In this document: one piece after another, positions 10,780 through 20,400 of the stretch
How positions within the stretch are numbered: position 1 is the stretch's first letter
Layout of the letters: each line of letters opens with the position of its first letter
Origin: Alitta virens
Taxonomy: Eukaryota > Annelida > Polychaeta > Phyllodocida > Nereididae
Reading direction: 5' to 3'
Length of the DNA: 64,000 nucleotides
Assembly (NCBI GenBank): GCA_932294295.1
Contig: OW028577.1
Coordinates: 5,607,501-5,671,500, forward strand
Translations under genes and position numbers: made by a program
The notes under the pieces: model-generated
Seen by the model: only the letters and a program-made list of their open reading frames with translations
Databases searched by the model: none
What the model was told of the DNA's origin: nothing

Positions 10780-11280
10780 TTTGTTTCTTTCTTGTTTCTC
10801 ACACCTTTGGTGGTTAAAACACACTCAAATGCAGCCACAATAATAACTGTGGACGGGCATCTTCATTCCTTAGGCTGAAACATGACCTCATGTGATGTTA
10901 CTTTCAAGGGAGAAGGCATTTTCAAGTTTTCGGATTACAACCAGGAGAGACATGGACTCATCAGTTTTAATAATTAATGGTCCCCCAGGTCGTTTTCCAT
11001 CTGTGAAGCAAACTAATGGACTATGTTGCAGAAGCAACAATGCTTTTGTTGTGGTTGTCCAGTATACATTATATGAGTAGTCATTGAGTACATACATCAG
11101 GGCACTTTTAGCCAAATTATCAGATTTCTTGCATTGGTGTATGGAATAAAATGTATGGTGGAGAATCAAGCTGGCAGGGAACAAGATATTATATCTGATT
11201 CATTGGATAATCCAGATGAGTTTTGAAGTTATATAACATCAAAAGCCCTTGTGGTTAACCCTGCATGGGGTTCAAGGCTG
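10780..11280. other. Unassigned non-coding stretch
   Basis: No gene, RNA or repeat family recognised. Overlapping open frames on both strands (98 and 62 codons) show no protein features and no splice context. Confidence 0.3.
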
Positions 11281-11281
11281 A

Positions 11282-11520
11282 ATATTCAAGATTCAAAATT
11301 CAAGATGCATTTATTGGCCATTTTTAAAATAAGAACATTTCATATCACATATAGAAAGTATATGCCTTTATCAACAACTTATACTACATTAAAATTGAGA
11401 AGGAAAATATTGAAAAATAATTCACATATCAACGTTAGAACAAGTTAACTTATAAAGTTATGGAAGAAAATAAAAGAAAAATATATAATAATAAAAAAAT
11501 ATATATATTAAAAAAAAAAC
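11282..11520 (-). mobile_element. LINE 3' end fragment, minus strand
   Basis: On the minus strand the sequence ends with CCAATAAATGCATCTTGAAT and TTTTGAATCTTGAAT, a short-word 3' terminal repeat typical of CR1/L2-like LINEs. The upstream part is AT-rich and non-coding. An A-rich run lies at the other edge (11,505-11,520). No reverse transcriptase sequence remains here. Confidence 0.4.
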
Positions 11521-12238
11521 ACCAGAAAATTACAGAATAACTGCAAACTAGTGCGCAAAGACTCAAAGTTAAGAAAGACTCCAGATTGGCCCGCCAAGTT
11601 GTAACGTAAGATAAGGAGCATATGTTAACAATGTGGAAGCTTACTTTAAACCCTACACATTCTAGAGAATATCAAGCCGTTAGTTCAATAAAGTCAGTAC
11701 TTTTTGTTGCTGACAGTGTTCACTATAGTACAGTTAGTTTCATTAAAAACGGCCCGTCAAATTGAAACTGGACAAAACTGTCATAGCTGGCCACTCAAAA
11801 CGGGATCTAATAGTACATATTTATGATATGTTAGATTAATTTCTTACATTTACCAAGGTATATATTTATCTGGTGATAGATGGAAGCCGATTATGACCAC
11901 AGCCAGGTACAGGTCGCTAAGGACAGCTAGAGTCCACCGTATTTTATGAAACTAACTCTATGTCTTCGTTATTAGAAAAAAAGTTCGATTGGCTTTGGGA
12001 TGTTCCTTCATATATCTCATAGAGGCAAGGCGAAAATGCCATGAAACTTCGCTGCTTAAAGTTGCACTCAGGACCTGATGGATTTTGTGACCTTTATAGG
12101 TTCATATGTGATGGATCTCCTCCTTATGGCACTTTAATGTGCCTCTTCGATGGGCATTCCTTTCAGAAAATGGCAGCATGATTAATCCCATAATGCACAA
12201 GACAGGCTACTCGGTAGAGAGGGTCATAGACGGAACCT
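11521..12238. other. Unassigned non-coding stretch
   Basis: No gene or known repeat is visible between the LINE fragment and the minisatellite. There are no open frames of interest. Confidence 0.3.
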
Positions 12239-12793
12239 TCTACACTAAAGATATCCTAATGTAATCATATCAACACTAAAGATATCCTAATGTAATTATA
12301 TCTACACAAAAGATATCCTAATGTAATTATATCTGCACTAGAGATATCCTAATGTTATCGTATCTACACTAAAGATATCCTAGTCTAATCATATCTACAC
12401 TAAAGATGTACTCATGTAATCATATCTAAACTAAAGATATCCTAATGTTATAACTTATCATATCTACACTAAAGATATCCTAATGTAATCATATCTACAC
12501 TAAAGATGTCCTAATGTAATCATATCTACACTAAAGATGTCCTCATGTAATCATATCTGCACTAAAGATATCCTAATGTAATCATATCTACACTAAGGAT
12601 ATCCTAATGTAATCATATCTACACTAAGGATATCCTAATGTTATCATATCTACACTTAAGATATCCTAATGTAATCATATCTACACTAAGGATATCCTAA
12701 TGTAATCATATCTACACTAAGGATATCCTAATGTAATCATATCTACACTAAGGATATCCTAATGTTATCATATCTACACTAAAGATATCCTCA
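12239..12793 (+). repeat. 31-bp minisatellite, about 18 units
   Basis: A tandem array whose unit reads TCTACACTAAAGATATCC followed by TAATGTAATCATA. Units vary at a few sites (AAAG or AAGG, ATATCC or ATGTCC, GTAATC or GTTATC). One unit near 12,436-12,464 carries an extra TATAACT. Variant units occur in runs, for example several AAGGATATCC units together at 12,593-12,770, as expected from local unequal exchange. No spacers lie between units, so it is not CRISPR-like. Confidence 0.95.
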
Positions 12794-12799
12794 AATTGA

Positions 12800-13500
12800 T
12801 AATCTTTTGTCATAGAAGAAGGGCAAGGGAATATTGATAAGAACTATTATTGCATATAAAATATGCATGTCTCAGTTTCAATTACCGGAAGTTATGACTT
12901 CCTTCCCCGAACACAATTTGACACCATGTATCATACAATAATTAATATGATCATCCCTGGTATTATTATGATAATTTGTACTCATCCGTATAATTCTAAA
13001 ATCAAAATCATGTTGTTCACCTTTCTGTATAAAAGGAAATACTAGACATATCCACAGTGCCAAAAAATTGTCTGAGTTTGCAAGAAAAATCTTATCATTA
13101 AATTGCCCTCCATGCTGTCTCTTATTATTTATTCACAAATTTACAGATTTCATACTCCATACCAGTACATATACTCAAATTAGTTTTGTCCGTGAATCTA
13201 TCAAGGTCGTCCAGTGTTATCATGTATTAGTACTGGTTTTTCTGCGTTGTTTTTGTTTCAAAAAAAAAAAAAATAGAAATACATGGATCAACAGTTAAAA
13301 TAATTAAATAAGTAGAGCTATGTTATGACTAATACTAATCTACACTACATAGTCTGTCTAAGAAATTCTAAAGTACCTGGAACTAAACACATAATAGAAA
13401 TAATACTGTTTAAAAAAGCACCAACAAATAGTTTTAGCACAACAATTCAGGTTCAATAACAATACTAAACACTAAGCATAAGATATATAGATATATATAA
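12800..13500. other. Unassigned AT-rich stretch
   Basis: No gene or repeat family recognised. A 14-base A run is at 13,260-13,273. Open frames here are short and low in complexity. Confidence 0.3.
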
Positions 13501-13504
13501 ACAT

Positions 13505-13590
13505 GGTAAACAATATGAAGTGATATACAATATGAGATGGGAATGTTGACATACAATATGAAGTGACATACAATATGAAGTGACATACGA
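13505..13590 (+). repeat. Imperfect 16- to 17-bp tandem repeat
   Basis: The words ACAATATGAAGTGA and ACATACAATATGA recur four to five times, with one interrupted unit. The minus-strand frames across it (HIVCHFILYV-type peptides) are translations of the repeat. Confidence 0.7.
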
Positions 13591-13695
13591 TAGTAGATAT
13601 TTACAAATATACAAATGTACAAAGTCATAAACACATGGAAGCAGTTTCGTCAATGTGCCGCCAGCCACTCAGTTCTAGGAGACAATAAATTACTA

Positions 13696-13772
13696 TTTAT
13701 ATAAAATATTTATATTTTACTGTCTAATTTTAATATATATTTATATTTTACCGTCTAATTTTAATATATATG
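13696..13772 (+). repeat. Tandem duplication of about 36 bp
   Basis: ATTTATATTTTACTGTCTAA with TTTTAATATAT is repeated once with a single T/C change. AT-rich and non-coding. A short (CA)n run follows at 13,851-13,867. Confidence 0.8.
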
Positions 13773-14231
13773 GGCATATACATTAAGATGTTTCCGTTTT
13801 CATCAGTAAATCTGCATTTTTTGTCTATCATGATAAATTGCCACATGCGCCACACACACACACACACGCGAATCTAAATGGCTGTCTTGGGAAGATAAAA
13901 CTGCTAAACAAGTAAAGTTTTTGCCTATAGAGGCAAGGCTTGATGACATTCAGGAAGAATTAATAGCGGAGAGTATGTGTAGAACAACAGGCACATTTGA
14001 AGCATGCATGAGCCGCTTAATGGACATGCTTTAATTGATCTACTCGAAACATGACAACATCATGTCTGAATTATGTAAAAAGCCATGATCACTCATGATG
14101 AATTGAGGCATTATGTTACAGCTGTACTTAATTACTTCAAAATGTATGTCCCTGTTCAGATAGGTTACCCAGGTTTTTTTTTTTCTCACGGATTTTATCA
14201 GATGATTTTCATTTATATCAGAGACTTACTA

Positions 14232-14308
14232 CATGGCCAAATGTGCCACGTGTGTTTTCCATGCGTTATCCAAACGCATGGAAAACGCACGTAGCACATT
14301 TGGCCATG
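14232..14308. mobile_element. 77-bp near-perfect hairpin MITE
   Basis: The left arm CATGGCCAAATGTGCCACGT with GTGTTTTCCATGCG is matched inverted by the right arm, with two mismatches over about 35 bp and only a few unpaired bases in the loop. It sits between TA at 14,230-14,231 and TA at 14,309-14,310, as expected of TA-targeting Tc1/mariner-type elements. Other copies are at 14,652-14,801 and 3,316-3,444. There is no coding content. Confidence 0.9.
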
Positions 14309-14651
14309 TAGCTAAACACTGGTGTTCAAATAAATGTTTAATATATATGTAACATTAATATTAAAAACTTAAACCTGACACCCTAGAAGAAGACTGTCTG
14401 TTTCAGACAAATAATTGTTTCACTGGTGTATAAAATCAGGCATTTTATTGTCTTTCCTAAACAAACTATTGAGTGAACACCAGGGAAAGCATTATTTGTC
14501 TGAAACAGACATTTTTTTTCTCAGAGTGAAAAAGGCACTATATGACAGAAATTATTGTATGTTGCATAATAAGTAAAACACATTTTTGTACAAGAAGCTT
14601 ACTTAAAGCAAACCTTTTCTTGCAATACAGACTCTTGTGGTCCTTATATTA

Positions 14652-14801
14652 CATGGCCAAATGTGCTACCTGCAGTTTCCATGCGTTTGGATAAACGCAT
14701 GGAAAACACATGGTTTTCACCTCATTTTAATTTGGCAAATACCTTGGTTTTCCATGCATTTACCCTTCTCATGAAAAATGCACGCGGCACATTTGGCTAT
14801 G
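14652..14801. mobile_element. Hairpin MITE, longer form (150 bp)
   Basis: Same ends as the 77-bp copy (CATGGCCAAATGTGC at left; reverse complement CATAGCCAAATGTGC at right), flanked by TA. The middle is expanded: AAACGCATGGAAAACACATG is followed by CACCTCATTTTAATT and another TTTTCCATGCATTTA. This matches the interior of the 3,316 copy, so the 77-bp form may be an internal deletion of the longer form. Confidence 0.9.
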
Positions 14802-14869
14802 TATACATGTAGATATACCAAATAACTCAGAAGACCAACATTTTCAACATTCGTTACAAAAAGTGCATA

Positions 14870-15602
14870 AATGTGATTAACTGAACAACTCTTTCAATTT
14901 CCTTGAATAATACCCCAAAGTTATTATCGTTGTAAAAAATATGAGAATCACTCCTCACTTGATTCTGAGAACATGATGTCGCAGTTTTCTCCTGTGTTTG
15001 CATTATGTTTCATTTTTCTAAAGAAACAAAACAATACTCAAGTCAAACGAGATAGCATTGTAAAAGAAGAAAAGTCTGAAAGACAATTCTACGTAATTAT
15101 TACAACGATAAAAATAGAGAATTATTATCTTGAGATACACTAGACTCTTCTTCAATTTTGAGAAGAGTCGAAGAAGAGTCTTGAAATGACAGACCAAAAT
15201 CCCATTTAGAATTAGGACAACCAATTGCTCAAATAATAGTATTACTGTTGTGAGTGTGTTCAGTAAGGAAGGAAGAAAGGCACCACCAGGCAAGTCGGAA
15301 AGTCATGCACAGATGTTCCCGAATTTGGCAACTTTTCTGTGCTTGCTAACCAATGCTAACCCAATCCAATATGAGGACGCTGAAAGGCTCGCTACTGTGC
15401 CAGCTTTGACAAAATGATCAAGTTACACCCCTGCAGTGCAGGCTATAGAATAATTTCATCTGGCCATTGTATGTATATTCAGTTTCTTATTGGTCATCTG
15501 GGGCCAGTGTTGCTTTTTCACCACCTTAGAGGGTGCAGACGAGGTATTGTCTGTCGGTCGGTCGGTCGGTCGGTCTGTTGGTCCAGCTGTCGGTCTGTCC
15601 AG

Positions 15603-15640
<38 letters not shown>

Positions 15641-16090
15641 AACTAGCGGTCTAGCTGTCTGTCTATCTGTCTGTCTGTCTTACCATCACATATCACATAC
15701 AGTTTGAGTGCCAATGACAAAATAAGATACAGTGTCCAAATCTAATACATGTGGTCCCTACTGCGAGCAAACTTACTTTAGAAGCTTGTGCAAGTGTTCT
15801 TTTGGGAGCTTGGAAAGCAGGTTGTCCCTTAAATTGATGCATTTCACCGCATTTAAGAGATGACAAATTGGAAATTGGAAATCTGAAAACAGCATCTGCA
15901 CTCAAAAAATATGCATCACGAAGCGGAAAAATTGAGAACCAAAACGAATCTACGTTGGAGTGAATGTTGAAACTGGTTGTGATCACTCGAACTGTAGAGG
16001 AATTGTGAGTCAATATTGCTGGTTTTCGAATCAATATGTCAAAAAGGCACAAAGGAAACTTTAAATTGCAAATTTAAATCAACATTCTCT
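14870..16090. repeat. Diverged long block, copy A, part a
   Basis: Aligns by eye with 23,395-24,560 over more than 1 kb, with gaps. Anchors include CTTGAATAATACC, TCTTCAATTTTG, GGAAAGTCATG with CAGAT and CCC, TGATGCATTTC with CGCATTT, and CAGGCACAAAGG/AAGGCACAAAGG. The region is interrupted by the simple repeat at 15,549-15,681. Minus-strand frames of 91 and 119 codons are remnants or chance; the first shares the KLKK motif with copies B and C. Confidence 0.5.
15549..15681 (+). repeat. (GTCG/GTCT)n microsatellite
   Basis: Runs of GGTC units change to GTCT units, with interruptions such as CCAGCTGTCGG. The Cys/Leu/Ser-rich 97-codon frame across it is a translation of the repeat. Confidence 0.95.
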
Positions 16091-16439
16091 GCAAACAAAG
16101 TCTGTATTCAATTATCCGGACGAAGTGACTGTTACAGATAATAATATATCTGATATTCTGCTGCAGATTTTAATAGTGAATACTTGAAGTCTGAGGAAAG
16201 AGGCAGAAAAAAGGTCTCACGACCTTCAGCCTTTCGCAAACTGCCATGTCTGACTCTGCATACATTATCATATAATTTTACCCTGAATACCTAAAACAGG
16301 ACAAACTAGGGTGATGCTGTCTCTACTAAACATAATATGATTACCTTAGTGCCTAAGAATTTTTTGGGAAAAATATTTTGCGATTATTCATTATGATAGC
16401 TTACAAAATTGATCAGCTAAAGCAGTACCTACTTTAGTT

Positions 16440-17835
16440 AAATACCAAAGGGCTTTAGAGCACCCGGGAGCTACTTTCATTACAATAGGTCTCCAATGAG
16501 TAGGAAAAATTGCTTCGTTAGAGGGAATCGTTCAGTCTGACTGCATCTGAACACAAAAGGGAGTCTACTCAAACAGTGCTTGTGATTCAACATTAGAAAC
16601 ATTGAATCAGCTCACTAGGCAGACGAATTCAGTCCCTCTCTTGGGATCCACAATTGATAATGCTAGTCAGTGGAAGTAAATATAACACATAGATTGAGTT
16701 ACCACATTCGAAGTGTAAGTGGCAATTGTCATTGGATCGTCAAATTACCCAGTGCCCAGGGTATTAGCACTATTTTGTTGTTTTGACCTTCAGTGGTGGC
16801 TGACTGGCATGACACTCCATATCAAATTAATGTGACTTTTAAGACTATAAAAACACAGCATAATATGAGGATCAATTCAAGTCTGGAAGTAATTGTTATT
16901 TAATGACTTGTTAAAGTCATTTACATCTGTGTTACATAGGGTGGTTTGACAAGCATAACTGAGTTGTTCTTCACACAAAGCCCTGTTTTGGACACTGGGG
17001 TTTGACCTCACCCAACGTGTTATCATCTACAATGTATGATCAATGTTGTATTCTCTCAATGCTAAAAAAACATGAGGACTTCCCAAGTCAGGGACCAAAC
17101 CTGGTCCTTCAGATGAACCAGCCGGTCCACTAACTTAAAGGGGCTAATGCCACCTTAACCACTGGGCCACTCAGCGACATAGTCTCCCTGTCACCTTTCC
17201 TTTAATCAATTGAGAAAATATAAAGAGAAGTTTACAAACGCCTGAGTAAGTTCGCACCTGACTTCTAGGTGGCCATAGCTGGCTTTTATCAGGATGGAAT
17301 GATCAATTTTGCCTTATGATCTGCTCAGCTAATTGCCTTTAGACTTCGATTCTGAAGAAGGCCATTGACGCTGTTTGTCTGAAGTGGTCAGGTAAGCAGC
17401 TGTAACCTTATATGTTAGCTAAGGAACCCGTTTCCACAGCAACCAGGTTGCGAAATAAACATGAGCCATTAGCAATGTATATCTTGTATTGGTTATACAA
17501 GACTTAGGACAACTTGTGAAGCACCTGCATGCGATCTCCCATCATACCTGTGTCACCAAGTGTGAACATGTCACAAAGTAACACACCCAAAAGAGAGCAA
17601 ATACATGTTCAAGCACTGTTGCACTAAAAAGCAAATGAAAACAATTGATGCACAGCAACTGTGACGTATACAAAACAGCTTCTTCAATCACTGATCATGT
17701 CAAGCAAAAGAGCATTTTGCCTGCCTAAAAAGTAAATCAGGATGAACAAATTGCTTTAAGTTCACTCCAAAATAGTTGAGCTTAAAGAAAAATGGAAATA
17801 TTTATCTCTTTCTTAATTTCACAGACCTGGTTTAG
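16440..17835. repeat. Diverged long block, copy A, part c (left of insertion)
   Basis: Parts match copy B: AATGAGTAGGAAAAATTGCT and CTGACTGCATC near 16,495-16,545 versus 28,401-28,460, and GAAATAAACATGAGCCA near 17,452 versus 30,091. The similarity fades on reaching 17,835, where the 2.3-kb transposon begins, and resumes near 20,250. The transposon therefore appears to have landed inside the older block. No coding signal. Confidence 0.5.
17070..17180 (-). mobile_element. tRNA-like SINE head relic, minus strand
   Basis: Reversed it reads GAGTGGCCCAGTGGTTAAGG (A-box-like) and, about 55 bases on, GACCAGGTTTGGTCCC (B-box-like). The spacing is longer than a simple tRNA, suggesting a long variable arm or an insertion. 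It is too decayed to be a functional tRNA and is most likely another SINE family. Confidence 0.45.
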
Positions 17836-17838
17836 TTA
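17836..17838 (+). other. Target duplication TTA, left of 2.3-kb element
   Basis: TTA here and at 20,120-20,122 flank the inverted repeats. A 3-bp TTA/TAA target duplication is characteristic of the PIF/Harbinger superfamily. Confidence 0.85.
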
Positions 17839-18082
17839 AGCCCCGTTCCCACATAGCCGAGTTACTCGTAGTCAACTCGTAGTATTACGTAACACGCCTC
17901 TCGGGCCCAACTCTTACTAAACTCGGCGATTACTCCTCGCACTCGAGAGATGCTCGGCGAGTAACTCCTGAGTCTCGTAGCGAACTCGTGAGATTTGGAG
18001 CCGAGTTTGCCGAGTCTCCCGAGTATGCCGTGCTGCACGGCACACTCGGCGAATTATCCAGGAGTCCAAAAACTCGGCCATG

Positions 18083-18303
18083 ACTCGCCGAGTTACTCCT
18101 CGAACTCGCCGAGTTACTCCTCGAACTCGCCGAGTTACTCCTCGAACTCGCCGAGTTACTCCTCGAACTCGGCGAGTTACTCGGCGCTATTTTCGCTCGT
18201 ATTACACTCGGGGGGGATGTTCAGGAGTGCGAGGAGTAACTCGGCGAGTTGTAGGAGTAACTCACCGAGTTGTAGGAGTAACTCGCCGAGTAACTCGTCG
18301 AGT
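18083..18303 (+). repeat. 21-bp array inside H1, left, in both orientations
   Basis: The unit ACTCGCCGAGTTACTCCTCG repeats with a 21-bp period over 18,083-18,184. After a 40-bp gap the motif recurs inverted (GGAGTAACTCGCCGAGTT type) at about 18,226-18,303. The unit carries the near-palindrome GAGTTACTC that is also inside the terminal repeat, so the array looks like multiplied terminal sequence. Confidence 0.95.
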
Positions 18304-18350
18304 TCTACCTTTAGTACATGCATCATCAGCGTAGGGGGTCGTATATAATA

Positions 18351-18883
18351 TAAAAGGCCGCTGCTCCTCTAATATCAGTCCGATTTTCGTCAAATAAAGA
18401 TTGTTTTGTAGTATAATTCATAGTGATTCCATACGTATTTTCGGATTTAAAAAAACCCGAATATTAAGCGAGATATTTGTCTGAGAAGGCAGTTGTCTTG
18501 CGGTGGCTGCTGCTCCATTTATATTAATCCGATTTTCGTCAAATCAGGACTGAATTGTAGTATAAATCATACTGATTCCATACGCGTTTTCGGATTGAAA
18601 ATAGACCAAATATTAAGCGAGATATTCGTCTGAGAAGGCAGCTAAGTTGGCGGAGGCAAACAGTGGTGCTCTCGCAGACGTCCGCGCCCGGACTGTATCA
18701 ATGCAGGTAAGGCTGAGCGCTACTTTAAAAGGCTGCTGCTCCCCTAATATTAGTCCTATTTTCGTCAAATAAATATTGAATTATAGTCGAGTTCATACTT
18801 ATTTCACACAGATTTTCAGATTGAAAATAGACCAAATATTAAGCGAGATATTTGTCTGAGAAGGCAGGTAGTCTGGCGGCGGC
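18351..18883 (+). repeat. Three of four 155-bp direct repeats inside H1
   Basis: Units at about 18,351-18,504, 18,505-18,657 and 18,725-18,883, with a fourth at 19,623-19,780, all start near GCTGCTCC and TAATATTAGTCC. They continue with GATTTTCGTCAAAT and TTCGGATTGAAAATAGACC and end with ATATTAAGCGAGATATT, CTGAGAAGGCAG and a GGCGGC-like end. The units preceding 18,725 and 19,623 are both led by TCCGCGCCC and GACTGTAT words, so a larger segment was duplicated at least once. No frame stays open across all units. Confidence 0.9.
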
Positions 18884-18889
18884 AAGGTG

Positions 18890-19560
18890 CTCTGTGTATG
18901 GCCCTGACATGAATGGTGTGGTCAATATTTTTGACCATTTTATATACATTGTTTGGATGAGCTTTATTGCAATTCATTTCTACTCATTCTGCCAACTGCC
19001 ATGACTGTTATGTCAATTGCTATTAGCATTTTGAATGATACAAAGAATGGGTGTAGAGCATACAGCAAATTCAATACATGTGTCAATTGCCTAATTGCCT
19101 AAATTGGGGTTCTTTGACCTGTCATTTCATGGTTTGTTCAAAGATGACACAGTAATTGCTATTAGCATTTTGAATGATACAAAGAATTGGTGTAGAGCAT
19201 ACAGCAAATTCAATACATGTGTCAATTGCCTAATTGCCTAAATTGGGGTTCTTTGACCTGTCATTTCATGGTTTGTTCAAAGATGACACAGTAATATGAC
19301 ATTGTCTTGATTGTCATTCACAATTACAAAAATATGTAATTGCTTTCATTAATTAAAAGCAATATATTTAATTGTAATTACCAGGCAATGATTATATTTG
19401 TATAACTTTCTTATCTTTTTGTGTTAATTTGAATCTTATTGTGATATTATGATCAGTATAAATTTGTGTATATTTTGTAAAATTTAAATCTAATATTGAT
19501 ATTGTAATTAGTATTTGTGATTTGATCTGTGATTTTATTTGCTATATTTAATTTACTTAT
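18890..19560. other. AT-rich segment inside H1 with a 139-bp tandem duplication
   Basis: This part lacks the GC-rich words of the rest of H1 and may be a later insertion or captured DNA. It contains two tandem copies of about 139 bp (19,019-19,157 and 19,158-19,297) with landmarks TATTAGCATTTTGAATGATA, TGTAGAGCATACAGCAAATT and TTTGACCTGTCATTTCATGG. The tandem copies look nearly identical, hence recent. I see no ends that identify an inserted element. Confidence 0.75.
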
Positions 19561-19622
19561 ACTGGTGCTCCCTGAAGCGTCCGCGCCCAGACTGTATTAA
19601 TGCAGAAAGCTGAGCGCTTCTT

Positions 19623-19780
19623 TAAAAAGCTACTGCTCCCTTAATATTAGTCCGATTTTCGTCAAATAAAGATTGTTTTGTAGTATAATTCATAGTGACT
19701 CCATAGGTTTTTTCGGATCGAAAATAGACCAAATATTAAGCGAGATATTCATCTGAGAATGCAGGTAGGCTGGCGTCGGC
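19623..19780 (+). repeat. Fourth 155-bp direct repeat inside H1
   Basis: Same unit as those at 18,351-18,883, separated by the AT-rich segment. It is preceded by GTCCGCGCCCAGACTGTATT, which matches the sequence before the third unit. Confidence 0.9.
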
Positions 19781-19828
19781 CTATCATTCGATGGGTGACT
19801 CGTCGCTGTCGTAGACACCTTGCTTCAC

Positions 19829-20010
19829 CCGGCGAGTTACTCCTGGTACTCGGCGAGTTACTCCTGGTACTCGGCGAGTTACTCCTGGTACTCGGCGAGT
19901 TACTCCTGGTACTCGGCGAGTCACTCCTGGTACTCGGCGAGTCGCTCGCTGAACCCGCCGAGTAACTCGGCGAGTAATTCGGCGAGTAACTCGGCGAGTC
20001 ACTCCTGGTC
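19829..20010 (+). repeat. 21-bp array inside H1, right
   Basis: GGCGAGTTACTCCTGGTACTC repeats every 21 bp starting at 19,831, with five clear units and then degenerate ones in which GAGTCACTC, GAGTCGCTC and GAGTAATTC replace the core. It differs from the left array mainly at CTGGTA versus CTCGAA. Confidence 0.95.
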
Positions 20011-20122
20011 ATTTTTTCCGCAAAAATTCGTCGCCAACTCCTCGAATTTTGGGTGTTACGTAATTTTTGTTATTACTACGAGTTGACTACGAGTAACTCG
20101 GCTATGTGGGAACGGGGCTTTA

Positions 20123-20400
20123 GACAAATGTAATGTGATACAAAAGTCGAAATTACTTCCACATACAAACAACTTGCATACTTTTTGACATGAACAAAGA
20201 TGAAATGAGTGTGCATACTGTCCAACCTATGGGAATATTTAGATAATATCAATGAGTGAGAATAAGTGGGATAAATTAAACTTGGCTATTCTCCCCAGCG
20301 AGCCTCAAATTCTGGGTAGAAGCACTCTTGCCTTACAGAACTTCTACAAAGTAACCTTCTGTCGAGGCTACTTGGATAGTCTGGTATAACAAAGTGACGT
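20123..20400. repeat. Diverged long block, copy A, part c (right of insertion)
   Basis: GTGGGATAAATTAAACTTGG and CTCCCCAGCGAGCCTCAAAT near 20,267-20,315 match 7,930-7,980 and, less well, 30,688-30,735. This resumes the block interrupted by H1. Confidence 0.45.

Larger units (their letters stand above)
17839..20119. mobile_element. 2,281-bp TTA-flanked TIR transposon, non-autonomous (element H1)
   Basis: The left end AGCCCCGTTCCCACATAGCC continues as GAGTTACTCGTAGTCAACTC and GTAGTA, and the right end repeats all 46 bases inverted without a mismatch. Similarity continues a little further through TTACGTAACAC. The TTA flank suggests Harbinger-type insertion. No transposase frame is present. The interior holds two 21-bp arrays built from the terminal word CGAGTTACTC (18,083-18,303 and 19,829-20,010), four direct repeats of about 155 bp, and an AT-rich segment with a 139-bp tandem duplication. 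Flawless ends suggest recent movement. Long open frames on both strands (Ser/Tyr/Pro or Thr/Arg repeats) are translations of the arrays, not genes. Mobilisation by a transposase elsewhere is inferred. Confidence 0.9.

Noticed and set aside
12239..12793. CRISPR-like array
   Set aside because: Repeats are directly adjacent with no unique spacers, and the genome is eukaryotic. It is a minisatellite.
15414..15707. 97-codon Cys/Leu/Ser-rich frame
   Set aside because: It is a translation of the GTCT microsatellite.
17995..18348. Ser/Tyr/Pro-rich and Thr/Arg-rich frames of 84-117 codons
   Set aside because: They are translations of the 21-bp array inside transposon H1. A 21-bp period keeps any frame open, and both strands show such frames.
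19749..20086. Four overlapping repeat-rich frames of 68-88 codons
   Set aside because: Same cause as above, from the right-hand H1 array.
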